A stretch of DNA of 64,000 nucleotides. Source: Aliivibrio sp. S4MY1. Lineage in GTDB: Bacteria; Pseudomonadota; Gammaproteobacteria; Enterobacterales; Vibrionaceae. Each line of letters begins with the position of its first letter. Position 1 is the first letter of the stretch. The translations under genes and the position numbers were made by a program. The DNA is taken from the NCBI RefSeq assembly GCF_028765545.1, contig NZ_JARACP010000005.1, positions 62,001 to 126,000 on the forward strand, read 5' to 3'. The notes under the pieces are model-generated. The model was not told the origin of the DNA. It saw nothing but the letters and a program-made list of their open reading frames with translations, and made no database searches. This document shows, piece after piece, positions 37,339 to 46,923 of the stretch.

Positions 37339-37370
37339 AAAATGGAAGGCTATCTCTAGTCTTCCATTTT
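37339..37370. terminator. Bidirectional terminator between ycdX and ybiT
   Basis: AAAATGGAAG/CTTCCATTTT arms with A-run left and T-run right between convergent genes. Confidence 0.82.
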
Positions 37371-37400
37371 ATTTGTTATCCAGAATATTAGGTTTCTGAA

Positions 37401-38996
37401 TTAGCCTTTTAGGCCTTGTTTTGCTAAGTACTCTTCGTAAGTACCGTGGAAATCATTCACACCATCTTTTGTGATTTCAATGATACGAGTTGCAATTGAC
37501 GATACGAACTGACGGTCATGAGATACAAACATTAATGTACCTTTGTAGTTCTCTAGCGCCAAGTTCAATGCTTCGATTGATTCCATGTCCATGTGGTTTG
37601 TTGGTTCATCCATTAATAGGATGTTTGGCTTTTGCATGATTAGCTTGCCAAATAACATACGACCTTGCTCACCACCAGAAATCACTTTTACTGATTTCTT
37701 AATATCACTTTGAGAGAAAAGCATACGACCAAGAATACCGCGAACCACTTGCTCGTCATCGCCTTCTTGTTTCCACTGCCCCATCCAATCTAATAGATTT
37801 AGATCTTCAGCGAAATCATGGCCATGGTCTTGTGCGTAAAAACCAATGTTGTTATTTTCAGACCACTTCACCATGCCTGACATTGGTTCCATCTCGCCCG
37901 CTAATGTATTTAGGAACGTGGATTTACCGATACCATTTTCACCGATGATTGCAATACGCTCACCTACTTCAACCATTAGGTTTACACCATTGATTAAAAT
38001 GTTTTCACCGTAACCTTGTTTTAGACCTTCAACTTCTAATGCGTTACGGAAAAGTGGTTTTTCTTGGTCAAAACGAATGAACGGAGATTGACGGCTTGAT
38101 GCTTTAATCTCTGTTAGTTCAATTTTATCCAAACGTTTCTGACGAGACGTTGCTTGTTTTGCTTTTGATGCGTTTGCAGAGAAGCGGCTTACGAACGTTT
38201 GTAAGTCAGCAATTTGCGCTTTCTTCTTAGCGTTATCTGCTTGAAGTTGTTCACGAGCTTGCGTTGCTGCAGTCATGTATTCGTCGTAGTTACCAGGGAA
38301 CAGACAAATGTCACCGTAATCTACATCAGCCATGTGTGTACATACTGCATTTAAGAAATGACGGTCATGCGAGATGATGATCATTGTGCAGTTACGAGCC
38401 AGAAGAACGTCTTCTAACCACGCAATAGTGTGCATGTCCAAGTTGTTCGTTGGTTCATCAAGAAGCATGATATCTGGTTCTGCGAACAAAACTTGTGCTA
38501 AAAGAACACGAACTTTAAGACCTGGAGCAACTTCGCTCATTAGGCCAAAGTGTTGTGATTCAGGAAGACCTAGACCTAATAGAAGTTCACCCGCACGAGC
38601 TTCAGCTGAGTAGCCGTCCATCTCTGCGAATTCAGTTTCTAAATCGCCAACGCGCATGCCATCTTCATCAGACATTTCTGGTAAAGAATAAATACGGTCA
38701 CGCTCTTCTTTGATTTTCCACAGTTCTTTATGACCCATGATAACAGTGTCAATTACTGTGAATTCTTCAAATGCGAACTGATCTTGGCCTAATTTAGCCA
38801 TACGCTCATTAGGATCAGTTGAAACTGTACCGGCAGACTGCTCTAATTCCCCACCTAAAATCTTCATAAAGGTAGATTTACCACAGCCATTCGCGCCGAT
38901 TAAACCGTAACGGTTACCGTTACCAAACTTAACAGAAATATTTTCAAATAGTGGCTTATCGCCAAATTGCATTGTGATGTTAGCAGTTGATAGCAC
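37401..38996 (-). CDS. ybiT: ABC-F family ATPase YbiT
   Basis: 531 residues with two ABC domains (Walker A GANGCGKS at 34-41 and GENGIGKS in the second) and the ABC-F linker (about 240-310) with [25 protein letters not shown]. Nearly colinear with E. coli YbiT. I chose GTG at 38996 because it aligns exactly with the E. coli start ([12 protein letters not shown] against MLVSSNVTMQFG) and has GGA 7 bases upstream. A ribosome-associated translation factor. The first signature motif region is [11 protein letters not shown] instead of LSGGE, as is usual in YbiT. Confidence 0.92.
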   Translation of the reverse strand: MLSTANITMQFGDKPLFENISVKFGNGNRYGLIGANGCGKSTFMKILGGELEQSAGTVSTDPNERMAKLGQDQFAFEEFTVIDTVIMGHKELWKIKEERDRIYSLPEMSDEDGMRVGDLETEFAEMDGYSAEARAGELLLGLGLPESQHFGLMSEVAPGLKVRVLLAQVLFAEPDIMLLDEPTNNLDMHTIAWLEDVLLARNCTMIIISHDRHFLNAVCTHMADVDYGDICLFPGNYDEYMTAATQAREQLQADNAKKKAQIADLQTFVSRFSANASKAKQATSRQKRLDKIELTEIKASSRQSPFIRFDQEKPLFRNALEVEGLKQGYGENILINGVNLMVEVGERIAIIGENGIGKSTFLNTLAGEMEPMSGMVKWSENNNIGFYAQDHGHDFAEDLNLLDWMGQWKQEGDDEQVVRGILGRMLFSQSDIKKSVKVISGGEQGRMLFGKLIMQKPNILLMDEPTNHMDMESIEALNLALENYKGTLMFVSHDRQFVSSIATRIIEITKDGVNDFHGTYEEYLAKQGLKG

Positions 38997-39035
38997 AGTA
39001 CATTCCAATTAGTTATTCAAATAGACATAAAAAAA

Positions 39036-39055
39036 CTGGCCCATATGTCCAGCTT
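39036..39055 (-). terminator. Leader hairpin before ybiT
   Basis: On the minus strand GCTGGAC-ATAT-GGGCCAG followed by T7, about 40 bp before ybiT. It may be the attenuator of the ybiT leader or an incidental terminator. Confidence 0.4.
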
Positions 39056-39236
39056 TTCAAATTTAGGGGGAGTATAGCAGCATTTGTGATTTCCATCACT
39101 TTTTATTCTGTTTCATTACTTATCAACGACTCACAGGATAACTAATTAACGAAAGAATTGCGCAATCCATGGTTTCTATGTAGATATTTCGCTCTCTCTA
39201 CATCACTTCCAATAAAAACACTGCACATAAAAAAGA

Positions 39237-39254
39237 CCTAAACCGAAGTTTAAG
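39237..39254 (-). terminator. Intrinsic terminator of VOC gene
   Basis: On the minus strand CTTAAAC-TTCG-GTTTAGG, a TTCG tetraloop hairpin, then a T-run, 18 bp after the stop. Confidence 0.8.
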
Positions 39255-39271
39255 CCTTAATCATCTTAGTT

Positions 39272-39757
39272 TTACTCATACTCAGCAGAGTACGTTTCTT
39301 TATATGTATGAGAATAAAGCTCAAATAAGTTGCCAAATGGGTCTTCTAAATACACCATTTGTGATGTGTTGTTATCATCTTCTGGGTGGTAGCGCATAAT
39401 ATCCATTCGTACTTTACCGCCAAACTCTTCAGTACGAGCGATTACACCGTGGAAATCATCTGTTTGAAGGCAGAAATGGAAGATACCGATTCGAGAGAAA
39501 TTAACGTCGTGACGTTCTTGACGCTCTTTCATTTCAAATAACTCAAAACCAATGCCGTCTTTCGTTAATAAGTGCGAAATATTGAAGCCTTTAAAGCCTT
39601 CACCAAATACAGCAATACACATTCTGCCAATGGCAGTTTCACGCTCTTCCTCAACTTTTGTATTACCCATGACTACTTCAAGGCCAAGCGCTTTAGTATA
39701 AAACTCAACCGCTTTGTCCATATCGCCAACCATGATGCCTACGTGATTCATTTTCAT
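39272..39757 (-). CDS. VOC (glyoxalase/bleomycin resistance) family protein
   Basis: 161 residues; paired beta-alpha-beta-beta-beta modules with metal-site style residues (MNHVGIMVGDMDKAVEFYTKALGLEVV, FHFCLQTDDFHGVIARTEEFGGKV, DPFGNLFELYSHTY). No specific substrate can be assigned. It is the last ordinary gene before the accessory region. Confidence 0.82.
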   Translation of the reverse strand: MKMNHVGIMVGDMDKAVEFYTKALGLEVVMGNTKVEEERETAIGRMCIAVFGEGFKGFNISHLLTKDGIGFELFEMKERQERHDVNFSRIGIFHFCLQTDDFHGVIARTEEFGGKVRMDIMRYHPEDDNNTSQMVYLEDPFGNLFELYSHTYKETYSAEYE

Positions 39758-39923
39758 AATTTACCTCAAATTCAGTTTTATAATTCATTGTTCGTTTCGA
39801 TGAGGTAATAATAGTAAAAGCATTGGATAACATAAAATTATTAATAATTATTATTTTGATAATTTTATATTATTAATGATTTAATATTGCGATTACATAA
39901 CTTTATCTGCGTAGCGCTGATTA

Positions 39924-40036
39924 GTTCTGAGTCTCTTCAGTAAGCTTTTGTGCTGCTTTTTATTTTTGCATATTCCTTTATTCATTAATGCCGTCTCTTT
40001 ACTGTTTGTAGGGATTATGTAGCTAAATCCTACCTT
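39924..40036 (-). repeat. Dispersed coding-like repeat, copy 1 (R1)
   Basis: About 110 bp closely matching 47389-47500 in the same orientation. On the minus strand both encode IPxNxKETALMNKGICKNKKQHKSLLKRLR-like peptides; the open frame here runs 39893-40111 (72 codons). Several of the base differences are synonymous third-position changes (AGC/AGT, CTG/TTA, ACG/ACA), which suggests the peptide is or was translated. No strong ribosome site. Confidence 0.65.
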
Positions 40037-40111
40037 TTTTGTATAAACCACATTTTGATTGAACTTCTTCTTGTCCTCTAATGAATCAAAGCAGAAACAA
40101 CAAGACATCAA

Positions 40112-40426
40112 GCAATATACGCAATCATCCGAAGCGCAGCCTCATTCAAAATAAAAACCTGTAGACAGCTCATAAAAACACCCAATACAGTTAAAACCAT
40201 ACATATTATATGGTTCTATATCCCAACATGTAACATCACTATTAAGTATTGCAATGACTTCTTTTTCAGTATAAGGACCTGTATCATTTTGCTTAGTCTG
40301 ATCTTCTATCATCTTTGATTCTCATTAATTAATGCATAGCGTTATTTTAATCTTTTATGCGACATATACTGACGCACAATCAATTTTCATGAGATAATAC
40401 ATCTAAATAAATCAAACAAAAAAACT
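40112..40426. other. Intergenic stretch without a supported gene
   Basis: Minus-strand frames of about 33 and 38 codons adjoin out of frame near 40260 and could be remnants of one short gene; nothing else seen. Includes the promoter region of the WYL regulator. Confidence 0.35.
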
Positions 40427-41404
40427 ATGGATAGCGGATTAAGAAAATTAACAATACTCGCTAAATTATCTCGATACAGAAAAATCTCTGCTTCTGAAAT
40501 TCAAAAGCAATTAGCGGATGAAGGGGAAGTTATTTCATTAAGAACCGTTCAAAGAGATCTTATCGAGCTGGCTAGTAAATTTCCTGTATGTGGTGATGAA
40601 AGCAAACCTATCGGATGGTATATAGATAAGCATGCAGAACTAACCTTACCTGATTTTGATCTGACGACATCTATCACTTTCGCAATGGCTGATAAGCATT
40701 TAACTCACTTACTTCCTCCAGCCATGCGTAATCGATTAGAACCTTACTTTAGAACAGCAAAGCAATTTTTACGCTCTGAAAGTATAAATAAGAACAGTCA
40801 TTGGCCTGATAAAATAGCTATTCATAGCAAAGGTCTACCATTACATCCTACTGATATATCCGAATCCATTATTGAATCTATTTTTAGTGCGGTGCTTTCT
40901 GAACAGTGCTTAACACTCACTTATCATTCATTAAGCACTAATGATAAGCATTGTTTTACTTTTCATCCTCATGGCATTGTCGTTCGCGGAGAACGTTCGT
41001 ATCTAATCGGTACATACGATGGTTATTCAGACATAAGACAACTGGCGTTTAATCGAATTACCCATGCAGAAAAGCTGAAACAACAAGCACAGATCGCATC
41101 TGAGTTTTCTTTAAAGACCTTTCTTAATACAGGCAGAATGGGGGTTATTCGTGATGATAAAAAACTAGATATAAAACTCTGGATTACCCCTGTTTTAGAA
41201 AGAATATTAACAGAAACCCCTTTATCTGAAGATCAATATATAGAGGCAAAAGAAGACGATTATCTTGTTACCGCATCTGTTGATGATACAGAAGAGCTAA
41301 GACATTGGGTCTTATCCATGTGTAACCACATTACCGTTTTATCTCCTGTGTCATTACGCGAAGAAATTAAAAATACATTACGCCAATCACTTGAATATTA
41401 TTAG
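40427..41404 (+). CDS. WYL-domain transcriptional regulator
   Basis: 325 residues: an N-terminal winged HTH (LRKLTILAKLSRYRKISASEIQKQL, EVISLRTVQRDLIELA, about 1-65), then a WYL domain (about 145-225; YHSLSTNDKHCFTFHPHGIVVRGERSYLIGTYDG) and a C-terminal WCX-like region. WYL regulators such as BrxR and CapW often repress defence islands and sense nucleotides. It lies 8 bp before a PD-(D/E)XK-like gene on the same strand, so it may control or be cotranscribed with it. Confidence 0.85.
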   Translation: MDSGLRKLTILAKLSRYRKISASEIQKQLADEGEVISLRTVQRDLIELASKFPVCGDESKPIGWYIDKHAELTLPDFDLTTSITFAMADKHLTHLLPPAMRNRLEPYFRTAKQFLRSESINKNSHWPDKIAIHSKGLPLHPTDISESIIESIFSAVLSEQCLTLTYHSLSTNDKHCFTFHPHGIVVRGERSYLIGTYDGYSDIRQLAFNRITHAEKLKQQAQIASEFSLKTFLNTGRMGVIRDDKKLDIKLWITPVLERILTETPLSEDQYIEAKEDDYLVTASVDDTEELRHWVLSMCNHITVLSPVSLREEIKNTLRQSLEYY

Positions 41405-41412
41405 GTATATAA

Positions 41413-41946
41413 ATGCAAAATAAACACCGAATCGAAGAAGAATTAAAAGTGTTCCTTGAAGCAAAAAATGAACAATCTCGACTAATAAGTGTTATTAATA
41501 CCATTGAAAAATGTAAGATCACAGGTTGGGAAAAATGGCTACAAATCGAACTTGCCCACTTTCTAAATAACTCATTTATCAATGAAAATGGATATAATTG
41601 GTCCAGAGAATATGGGTATACCCCAACAGGAGAAGAAGCTGAAAAAAACCTGATTTTTCCTGATTTTGCCATTTCATTTGATAATGAAAAAACACTATAT
41701 CTCATTGAGATAAAAGTTAACCACGATAAATCAGCTCTAGAAAAAGGGATGACTGAAGATCTTAAAAAATATGAAAACACAAAAAAACTTGATTGGTACA
41801 ATCAATCATTCCCTATTAAAGGTGTTTTCTTTCTTGGTATTTTAACAAATTCAAATAAAGACAGTATCAAGTTAATTGATTACCATATAAAAGGAAAAAT
41901 ACCTGAAACAAATTCATCTTATTTTTTGTGTTACAAGGCTTCATGA
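41413..41946 (+). CDS. PD-(D/E)XK-fold protein A, paralogue of 42032-42622
   Basis: 177 residues, not in a named family I recognise. The core shows a helix with Glu46 (GWEKWLQIELAHF), then IFPDF (Asp84), a strand YLIEIK (Glu99, Lys101) and a later strand GVFFLGIL. This is the E...D...ExK order of restriction-like nucleases. It is a clear paralogue of the convergent protein B 85 bp away. No HTH, no signal peptide. Nuclease activity is inferred from motif order only; an anti-toxin or structural role is possible. Confidence 0.65.
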   Translation: MQNKHRIEEELKVFLEAKNEQSRLISVINTIEKCKITGWEKWLQIELAHFLNNSFINENGYNWSREYGYTPTGEEAEKNLIFPDFAISFDNEKTLYLIEIKVNHDKSALEKGMTEDLKKYENTKKLDWYNQSFPIKGVFFLGILTNSNKDSIKLIDYHIKGKIPETNSSYFLCYKAS

Positions 41947-42031
41947 TCGACAAGACTCTCTTTAGGCAACCCCAAAAGAGTCTGCGAGCGTAAGCATTAC
42001 AAAAGTTGTCGTTTCTTGTGGTTATCCTGAA

Positions 42032-42622
42032 TTATTTGACTTTAAGAAAATCAATACGGTGATAGAATGGATCTTGAATTACCTCTGATTCAAGTCCATC
42101 AAAGGCATCCAGATTATCTAATGAAATTTGACCATTAGTATCAATGCCAACAAAGAAAACACCACAATTAAAATAAACATCATACGTTTTATTTCTACAG
42201 ACTAAATTACGCTTATTTTTAGCCAAATCGATGAATGATCTCCACTTTCTGATATCTTCTTTCATTAGTTTATGGATATCCCCTTTATTGCTTCGCTTAA
42301 ATTCAATTAGGTAAAAATATTTTTCTATTTTTTCTAGTTTGTTTTTATCAGAAGAAATCCAGAAGTCAGGAATAATATACTTATTATTTTTATCACTCTC
42401 ATCATAATGGTCTGATTTAGTTATTACTTTATATTCACGATACCAAGAAAATTGAAATTTTTTCTTGTTGTAAACTTCATTCTGTACATAGTGAGCAAAC
42501 TCAACCTGAAGCCATCCTTCCCACCCTGAGATATCACACTCCTTGATCGTTGAAAGAGTGCTTTGAATACGGGGTTGTTGAATAAACTCATGCAATAACT
42601 TGAAAAGTTGTTCTTTATTCAT
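42032..42622 (-). CDS. PD-(D/E)XK-fold protein B, paralogue of 41413-41946
   Basis: 196 residues with the same plan as protein A: IKECDISGWEGWLQVEFAH (Glu41), WYREYKV, IIPDFWIS (Asp86), FYLIEFKRS (Glu107, Lys109), GVFFVGI. The two proteins share the GWE-WLQ-E-AH signature but differ widely elsewhere, so the duplication is old. Convergent to A, with no promoter region shared. The 85 bp between the two contain only a T/A-rich hairpin-like segment (CCAAAAGAG). Confidence 0.65.
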   Translation of the reverse strand: MNKEQLFKLLHEFIQQPRIQSTLSTIKECDISGWEGWLQVEFAHYVQNEVYNKKKFQFSWYREYKVITKSDHYDESDKNNKYIIPDFWISSDKNKLEKIEKYFYLIEFKRSNKGDIHKLMKEDIRKWRSFIDLAKNKRNLVCRNKTYDVYFNCGVFFVGIDTNGQISLDNLDAFDGLESEVIQDPFYHRIDFLKVK

Positions 42623-42767
42623 TTTTAGTCCTCATTCCACAAATACTATTTTTAAGCGATTACTTAATTTTTTAGTTCATTATGATGCAAGGTATCTTAT
42701 AAAAGTAAGCGACAGAATCTGTCGCATACAACCATATACTCTCTCCAAACCAAAGGAGGGAATTTTT

Positions 42768-43208
42768 ATGCCAACTTACACCTTTCACTTAGCTGAGCAC
42801 TATATTGCAATTCAACACCAGATATCCCACAACGGTGAAGATATTTACAAACTATATGAGAAGTATGGAGAGTCCGTAACTGAATGTTTATTTTTATCTC
42901 ATTTAATTGAAAAATTTGAATTCACTTCTTGCGGAGATAGTTTGCTTACCATTGCGAGCCAACTTATTGAGTTCGAGTTAATGCACTTTCAACCACCTGA
43001 ACTTATGCCTCTCTATGACTATAATGAACAACGGTATTTTAAGGGCGAAATTGTCTATTTATCGGACAATGCATTGGTGTCAAAAATCACATCAAACCAA
43101 TTTCCAACATGGGCGTTACTATTAACTGTTGTGGCAAGATCAACTTATTCAGTTTTACCTGATGTTCAATGGCAAACTCATTTTGAATTATCAACGGTAA
43201 TTTTATGA
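42768..43208 (+). CDS. Hypothetical protein, 146 residues
   Basis: ATG at 42768 with GGAGGG at ideal distance; the open frame continues upstream to 42600 but only as a shadow of the opposite gene's start. Acidic, mostly helical (HLAEHYIAIQHQISHNGEDIYKLYEKYG), with a Trp/Tyr-rich C-terminal third. No motif recognised. It ends 4 bp from the convergent membrane-protein gene. Confidence 0.6.
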   Translation: MPTYTFHLAEHYIAIQHQISHNGEDIYKLYEKYGESVTECLFLSHLIEKFEFTSCGDSLLTIASQLIEFELMHFQPPELMPLYDYNEQRYFKGEIVYLSDNALVSKITSNQFPTWALLLTVVARSTYSVLPDVQWQTHFELSTVIL

Positions 43209-43212
43209 AAGT

Positions 43213-43668
43213 TTATCTTGATGATTGCCGACCTACCCCTCCTGCTCCAACAAAAGCCAATGGGCCAAGCATAAAGGCAACGATAATACAGACCACAATA
43301 CCAACCCAAGCAAAGCCTCGCGCAATTTTATAAGCCATCTCTGGGATCATGTCTTGTTCAGTGTAATGAATACCCATTGATGTTAGGTGGTAACAACGAT
43401 GTTTATCTGGTGTAAAAAGATATCTTGAAATCAATACCATCATAGTCAGGAAAGTAAATATCGCCCAAAAAGAATATGAATTTAAGGTTATATCTTCAGA
43501 AACAGACCAAAGAAATAACAAGATAAGTAAACCAATAAATACCGAATACCCCCAGTTAAATAGATTATTATATTTTAATCCAGCCCCTTCATAATCCCAT
43601 GCATAAATAATCTCTGCACTATACAACTCTTCTTTTAATTTAATTATTTGATCTTTAGAACTCATCAT
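43213..43668 (-). CDS. Membrane protein, candidate immunity protein to the VasX-like effector
   Basis: 151 residues with about three hydrophobic segments (about 40-57, 65-83 and 120-145) and a short cytoplasmic N-terminus. It overlaps the 3' part of the VasX-like effector by 14 bases, the usual position of a type VI immunity gene; TsiV2, which protects against the pore-forming VasX, is also an inner-membrane protein. No sequence resemblance to TsiV2 is claimed. Confidence 0.5.
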   Translation of the reverse strand: MMSSKDQIIKLKEELYSAEIIYAWDYEGAGLKYNNLFNWGYSVFIGLLILLFLWSVSEDITLNSYSFWAIFTFLTMMVLISRYLFTPDKHRCYHLTSMGIHYTEQDMIPEMAYKIARGFAWVGIVVCIIVAFMLGPLAFVGAGGVGRQSSR

Positions 43669-44407
43669 TCACCTCAACTTTAATAGTGCGGATGACGTTA
43701 TCTTTCCGTGCTGGCAATATAACAAGCTCACCTTGACTACTACCTGAAGCGGTATAGCCTAACTGTTCATGCTCTGATGCTTGCCAGTTAAAAGGCAGGC
43801 TAATGAAGGCCGTAGTACTATCTTTGGTTGTACCACCTAAATCTAAACGATAGACTGGATTTCCCGTTTCACCTTTACTCCAAATGCCATTTTGTTCATT
43901 TACTATCACCGCAGGCTTTGGTGAAGAAGTAACATAGCTATACTTATTTTGCACTGGCGTGCGCGTAACTTGTAAACCAATTGACTTACCTTTTGTGTGC
44001 ATGGGCAAAGATATCTCTAATTGCCATTGTTGCCCCGCAACGGAACCGTATATTGCTTTAGAAAGAGAGCTAGAAAATACGTTGTTGATCCTTACTTGAG
44101 GCTTATGAATAATCTGCTCCAATCGGGTCAACTCATCAACGACTTCCCAATCTTTTGCATCTTTCCCCCATGTGGAATGTAATAACCACTTTTCTAATTC
44201 TGTACGCTTAAAAGCATTGATAATTATAATCGAGATAAAAAAGAGAATTGAACTAACCATAAATGTGGTCAGCATCCAAGGGGCAATAATCGCACCGATA
44301 CTGGTAAGTCCTACACGACTTGAGGCATTTGCAAGAAACTGCCAAAAAAACACCCCTGATTGAGCAACAGTCGATATTCCTTTCAGCCCATAGCCAAACC
44401 GTTCCAT
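43655..44407 (-). CDS. VasX-like T6SS effector, C-terminal part (after frameshift)
   Basis: 250-residue frame starting MERFGYGLKG; it has two hydrophobic segments near its start (about 15-60) and a beta-rich tail. In the bases before its ATG the same frame reads back GSLFGLIATGLETWESYDKFKDT, which continues the sense of the upstream 817-residue frame. So it is not an independent gene but the 3' end of the effector at 44470-46923, separated by one missing base near 44480. Confidence 0.6.
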   Translation of the reverse strand: MERFGYGLKGISTVAQSGVFFWQFLANASSRVGLTSIGAIIAPWMLTTFMVSSILFFISIIIINAFKRTELEKWLLHSTWGKDAKDWEVVDELTRLEQIIHKPQVRINNVFSSSLSKAIYGSVAGQQWQLEISLPMHTKGKSIGLQVTRTPVQNKYSYVTSSPKPAVIVNEQNGIWSKGETGNPVYRLDLGGTTKDSTTAFISLPFNWQASEHEQLGYTASGSSQGELVILPARKDNVIRTIKVEVNDEF

Positions 44408-44469
44408 CGGTGAATGACTCGTATCTTTAAATTTATCATAGCTCTCCCACGTCTCTAATCCTGTCGCGA

Positions 44470-46923
44470 TTAAACCAAATAAAGAACCGCAGCGGTTGTT
44501 TTGGCAAAGGTTGCTAAACTTTGTCTAAGTTCGTATGAATGAGTACTACTTCGCAATGCTATTTTCAGTGACTCTGAAAGCAAAGATTGGTTAGTCGCCA
44601 TCTTATTCCAAGCGACATCTCTCCACATTGCAGTAACAGCCGATACCGCATAACTTGTCGCATAGGTTGCTTCTCTAACAGCAGGGTCGGTCCATAAATC
44701 ACTCTCTGGATGTTGCGCTGCTTTATGGTGGAGATTTTTAAGTACTGCTGCCGTGTTCCAAAGGTTAAGGATGGCGACAACTCCACCCATCTTACCCATT
44801 TTATTCCACGATGCTTGAGTAATATCTTTACCTTGCTGCCAACTGTGCTCTATTGCTTCATTGAGCATTTGCTTAGCGGCATTATTGACGGCTTCATACT
44901 TGAGCATCACCATCACAGGAAGTTCACTACTCAATAACTTTTGCATTCTTTGTTGAGCGCTGCGCATGGTTTGTATTTGATGGTTTTTTGGTGTCGGTTG
45001 CCCTGATAGTGGCTGACTAATTTGACGAATGAGCATCATTTCTGCATTCATCTTTCGCTGCCACGCGGCAAAGTGTGCAGGGTAATCTGGGTTATGTATC
45101 ACAACTGCCTCGGGGTTAACCAACGCTTCCAATATGACCAACCTTAAATTACTGATCATCCCCTGAGGCGTTGTTGCCGTGTTCATTTGATGTGGAAACA
45201 GTAAATTCGCTATCCCTCGCCAACTCTCTTTAGCTTGGCCTGTCACTGCATTTTGCAGAGCAATAAAACTTAACTGCACAGGCTCAGCTAATACTTTAAA
45301 CCATTTATTATCTTGAATTCGAATATCCTCTGTAAAGCCTCCCCAACTCGCTATCGCTCCCGATAATGCCCCCATATCACCTGAGCTATTGGCAGACAGA
45401 AGGTGATTACTCAACTCTTCCACATGATCATTAAGTGCTTGTAAATTGTCGTTTGAAAAACCCAATGACGCTAATGCAAACAGTGTTTTTGGCGAATCGA
45501 GGGAAAGTGCGCTTTCTAGAGTGGCGTACTCCTTCTCGGTATTCACCGCTTGTTTGATTACCTGTAAATATTGGCTGATTACACTTAATAAATAAGTGAG
45601 GTGGCCTTCATCTTGATTATCAATACCAATGACTAATGGATCCGTTCCTAATTGCTCAAACGCCTCCATAAAATCTTGATAGAGCATGGCAATACGCTTA
45701 TCTTGATCTTTAAGTTGGGTGTAGTGTTGAGTTAGAAATTTATCTAACTCACTCCAATTAACCTCATCACTAAAAAGAGTATTCTTTTCCCAAGCGGTTT
45801 TCTGCTCATCACTGGGCGTAAAATGGTATTTTTCTTTTAGTTCAGAGTGTTTCTCTAACGCTTCTTCTTGAAGTGGAGTAAATGGGGTATTGCCAATGCT
45901 TGGATTTGACTCGAAAGCCGCAGACTCTTTATCTGCCAGAGACTGAATGGCTAGATATTCGGTTAACTGGCGTTCAAATTCCAATACCTTCACTGGATCA
46001 TAGCTAATTTGCTCAGGTAGATCCTCAGGCTTTAGCCTTACTCGACCCAGATTACGGGTAATCTCAGCCATTTGCAGTTTATGGATATTATCTTCATCTT
46101 TGTGTATTGCGCTGCGTAGTGTGATTTCTTCTGCAAGTGGTAAGAATAAATCGGATACATCCGCTAACGGATCATCTAGCGCAATAAACATCCCACAATC
46201 TTGGGCTGGTAAATCGACTCGATAATCGACATCCCAACACCCTGGCTTATCTGCTACATGTTTAAAGCTGTCAGTTTGAGCTTCAGTTGAAGTTAATGGT
46301 GTGCAAGTCGAGTTAAATATCCCTGTTGGAGCACCATTTACTCCTATATCTGCTGCATAGTGACCAAGCTTAGAAGAAAGTCCAGTGTGAGGGTGAGCCA
46401 AGGCCGAGTTAAATTGTTTTAAATTAACCTTACGCATCCATAATGAGCGATTAGATGTGTGAGAGCGCATATGCTCACACAATCGCCATGTCCAACGTTG
46501 ATGGGCAAATGCCATATAGATCGTATTCTTAGCTGGGTACACTAAGCAACTCTTGGTTTCACCTTTGCTACCTCGTTCATTAGCGAGCTTATCGGCTTCA
46601 TCGTTTGACCACTCAATTTTAGTAAACTCATACCCTTCAATTTGATATTCATGAAACGTTTTATCTGTTTCATCATACACATACAACCAACCATCACGGA
46701 GTTGCCTTAACGTATACTGACGCTGCTTAGGCGTAAATCGACCTTTCCATTGCGTGTCAGTGGCTGGGAATGGGTGCATCTGCAGCCCTTGCTCATTCAT
46801 ATCGTCCAAGGCATAACGAATGGGAATAATACCAATATCACTACGCTGAAAGGGGCACAAGCCAGCAGGACTTTTTGCATCACGGGTTGATGCACACATA
46901 GCGGCTTTGTTGGCAGTACTCAT
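44470..46923 (-). CDS. VasX-like type VI secretion effector, N-terminal part (frameshifted)
   Basis: 817 residues. The N-terminus has the VasX toxin N-terminal region signature: CPFQRSDIGIIPIRYALD, the TLRQLRDGWLYVYDE strand pair and the FTxIEW segment. The middle is long and helical. The frame ends FAKTTAAVLYLV-stop; the next frame continues with an AGSLFGLIATGLE sequence that fits a membrane-active C-terminus. Reconstructed length is about 1090 residues, similar to V. cholerae VasX (about 1085), a lipid-binding pore former. No VgrG, Hcp or sheath genes lie in the window, so it would depend on a T6SS encoded elsewhere. Confidence 0.75.
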   Translation of the reverse strand: MSTANKAAMCASTRDAKSPAGLCPFQRSDIGIIPIRYALDDMNEQGLQMHPFPATDTQWKGRFTPKQRQYTLRQLRDGWLYVYDETDKTFHEYQIEGYEFTKIEWSNDEADKLANERGSKGETKSCLVYPAKNTIYMAFAHQRWTWRLCEHMRSHTSNRSLWMRKVNLKQFNSALAHPHTGLSSKLGHYAADIGVNGAPTGIFNSTCTPLTSTEAQTDSFKHVADKPGCWDVDYRVDLPAQDCGMFIALDDPLADVSDLFLPLAEEITLRSAIHKDEDNIHKLQMAEITRNLGRVRLKPEDLPEQISYDPVKVLEFERQLTEYLAIQSLADKESAAFESNPSIGNTPFTPLQEEALEKHSELKEKYHFTPSDEQKTAWEKNTLFSDEVNWSELDKFLTQHYTQLKDQDKRIAMLYQDFMEAFEQLGTDPLVIGIDNQDEGHLTYLLSVISQYLQVIKQAVNTEKEYATLESALSLDSPKTLFALASLGFSNDNLQALNDHVEELSNHLLSANSSGDMGALSGAIASWGGFTEDIRIQDNKWFKVLAEPVQLSFIALQNAVTGQAKESWRGIANLLFPHQMNTATTPQGMISNLRLVILEALVNPEAVVIHNPDYPAHFAAWQRKMNAEMMLIRQISQPLSGQPTPKNHQIQTMRSAQQRMQKLLSSELPVMVMLKYEAVNNAAKQMLNEAIEHSWQQGKDITQASWNKMGKMGGVVAILNLWNTAAVLKNLHHKAAQHPESDLWTDPAVREATYATSYAVSAVTAMWRDVAWNKMATNQSLLSESLKIALRSSTHSYELRQSLATFAKTTAAVLYLV

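Noticed and set aside
39893-40111. 72-codon frame as an independent gene
   Set aside because: No ribosome site, and the conserved part is confined to the repeat; reported as repeat R1 instead.
40142-40314. Possible 58-residue minus-strand gene (MIEDQTKQND... / ...NSDVTCWDIEPYN)
   Set aside because: The two halves are out of frame by two bases at the A/T-rich run near 40260; no complete frame exists, so only noted as a possible remnant.
44470-46923. Complete type VI secretion cluster
   Set aside because: Only effectors and candidate immunity genes are present; no hcp, vgrG, sheath, baseplate or ClpV genes are seen in the window.
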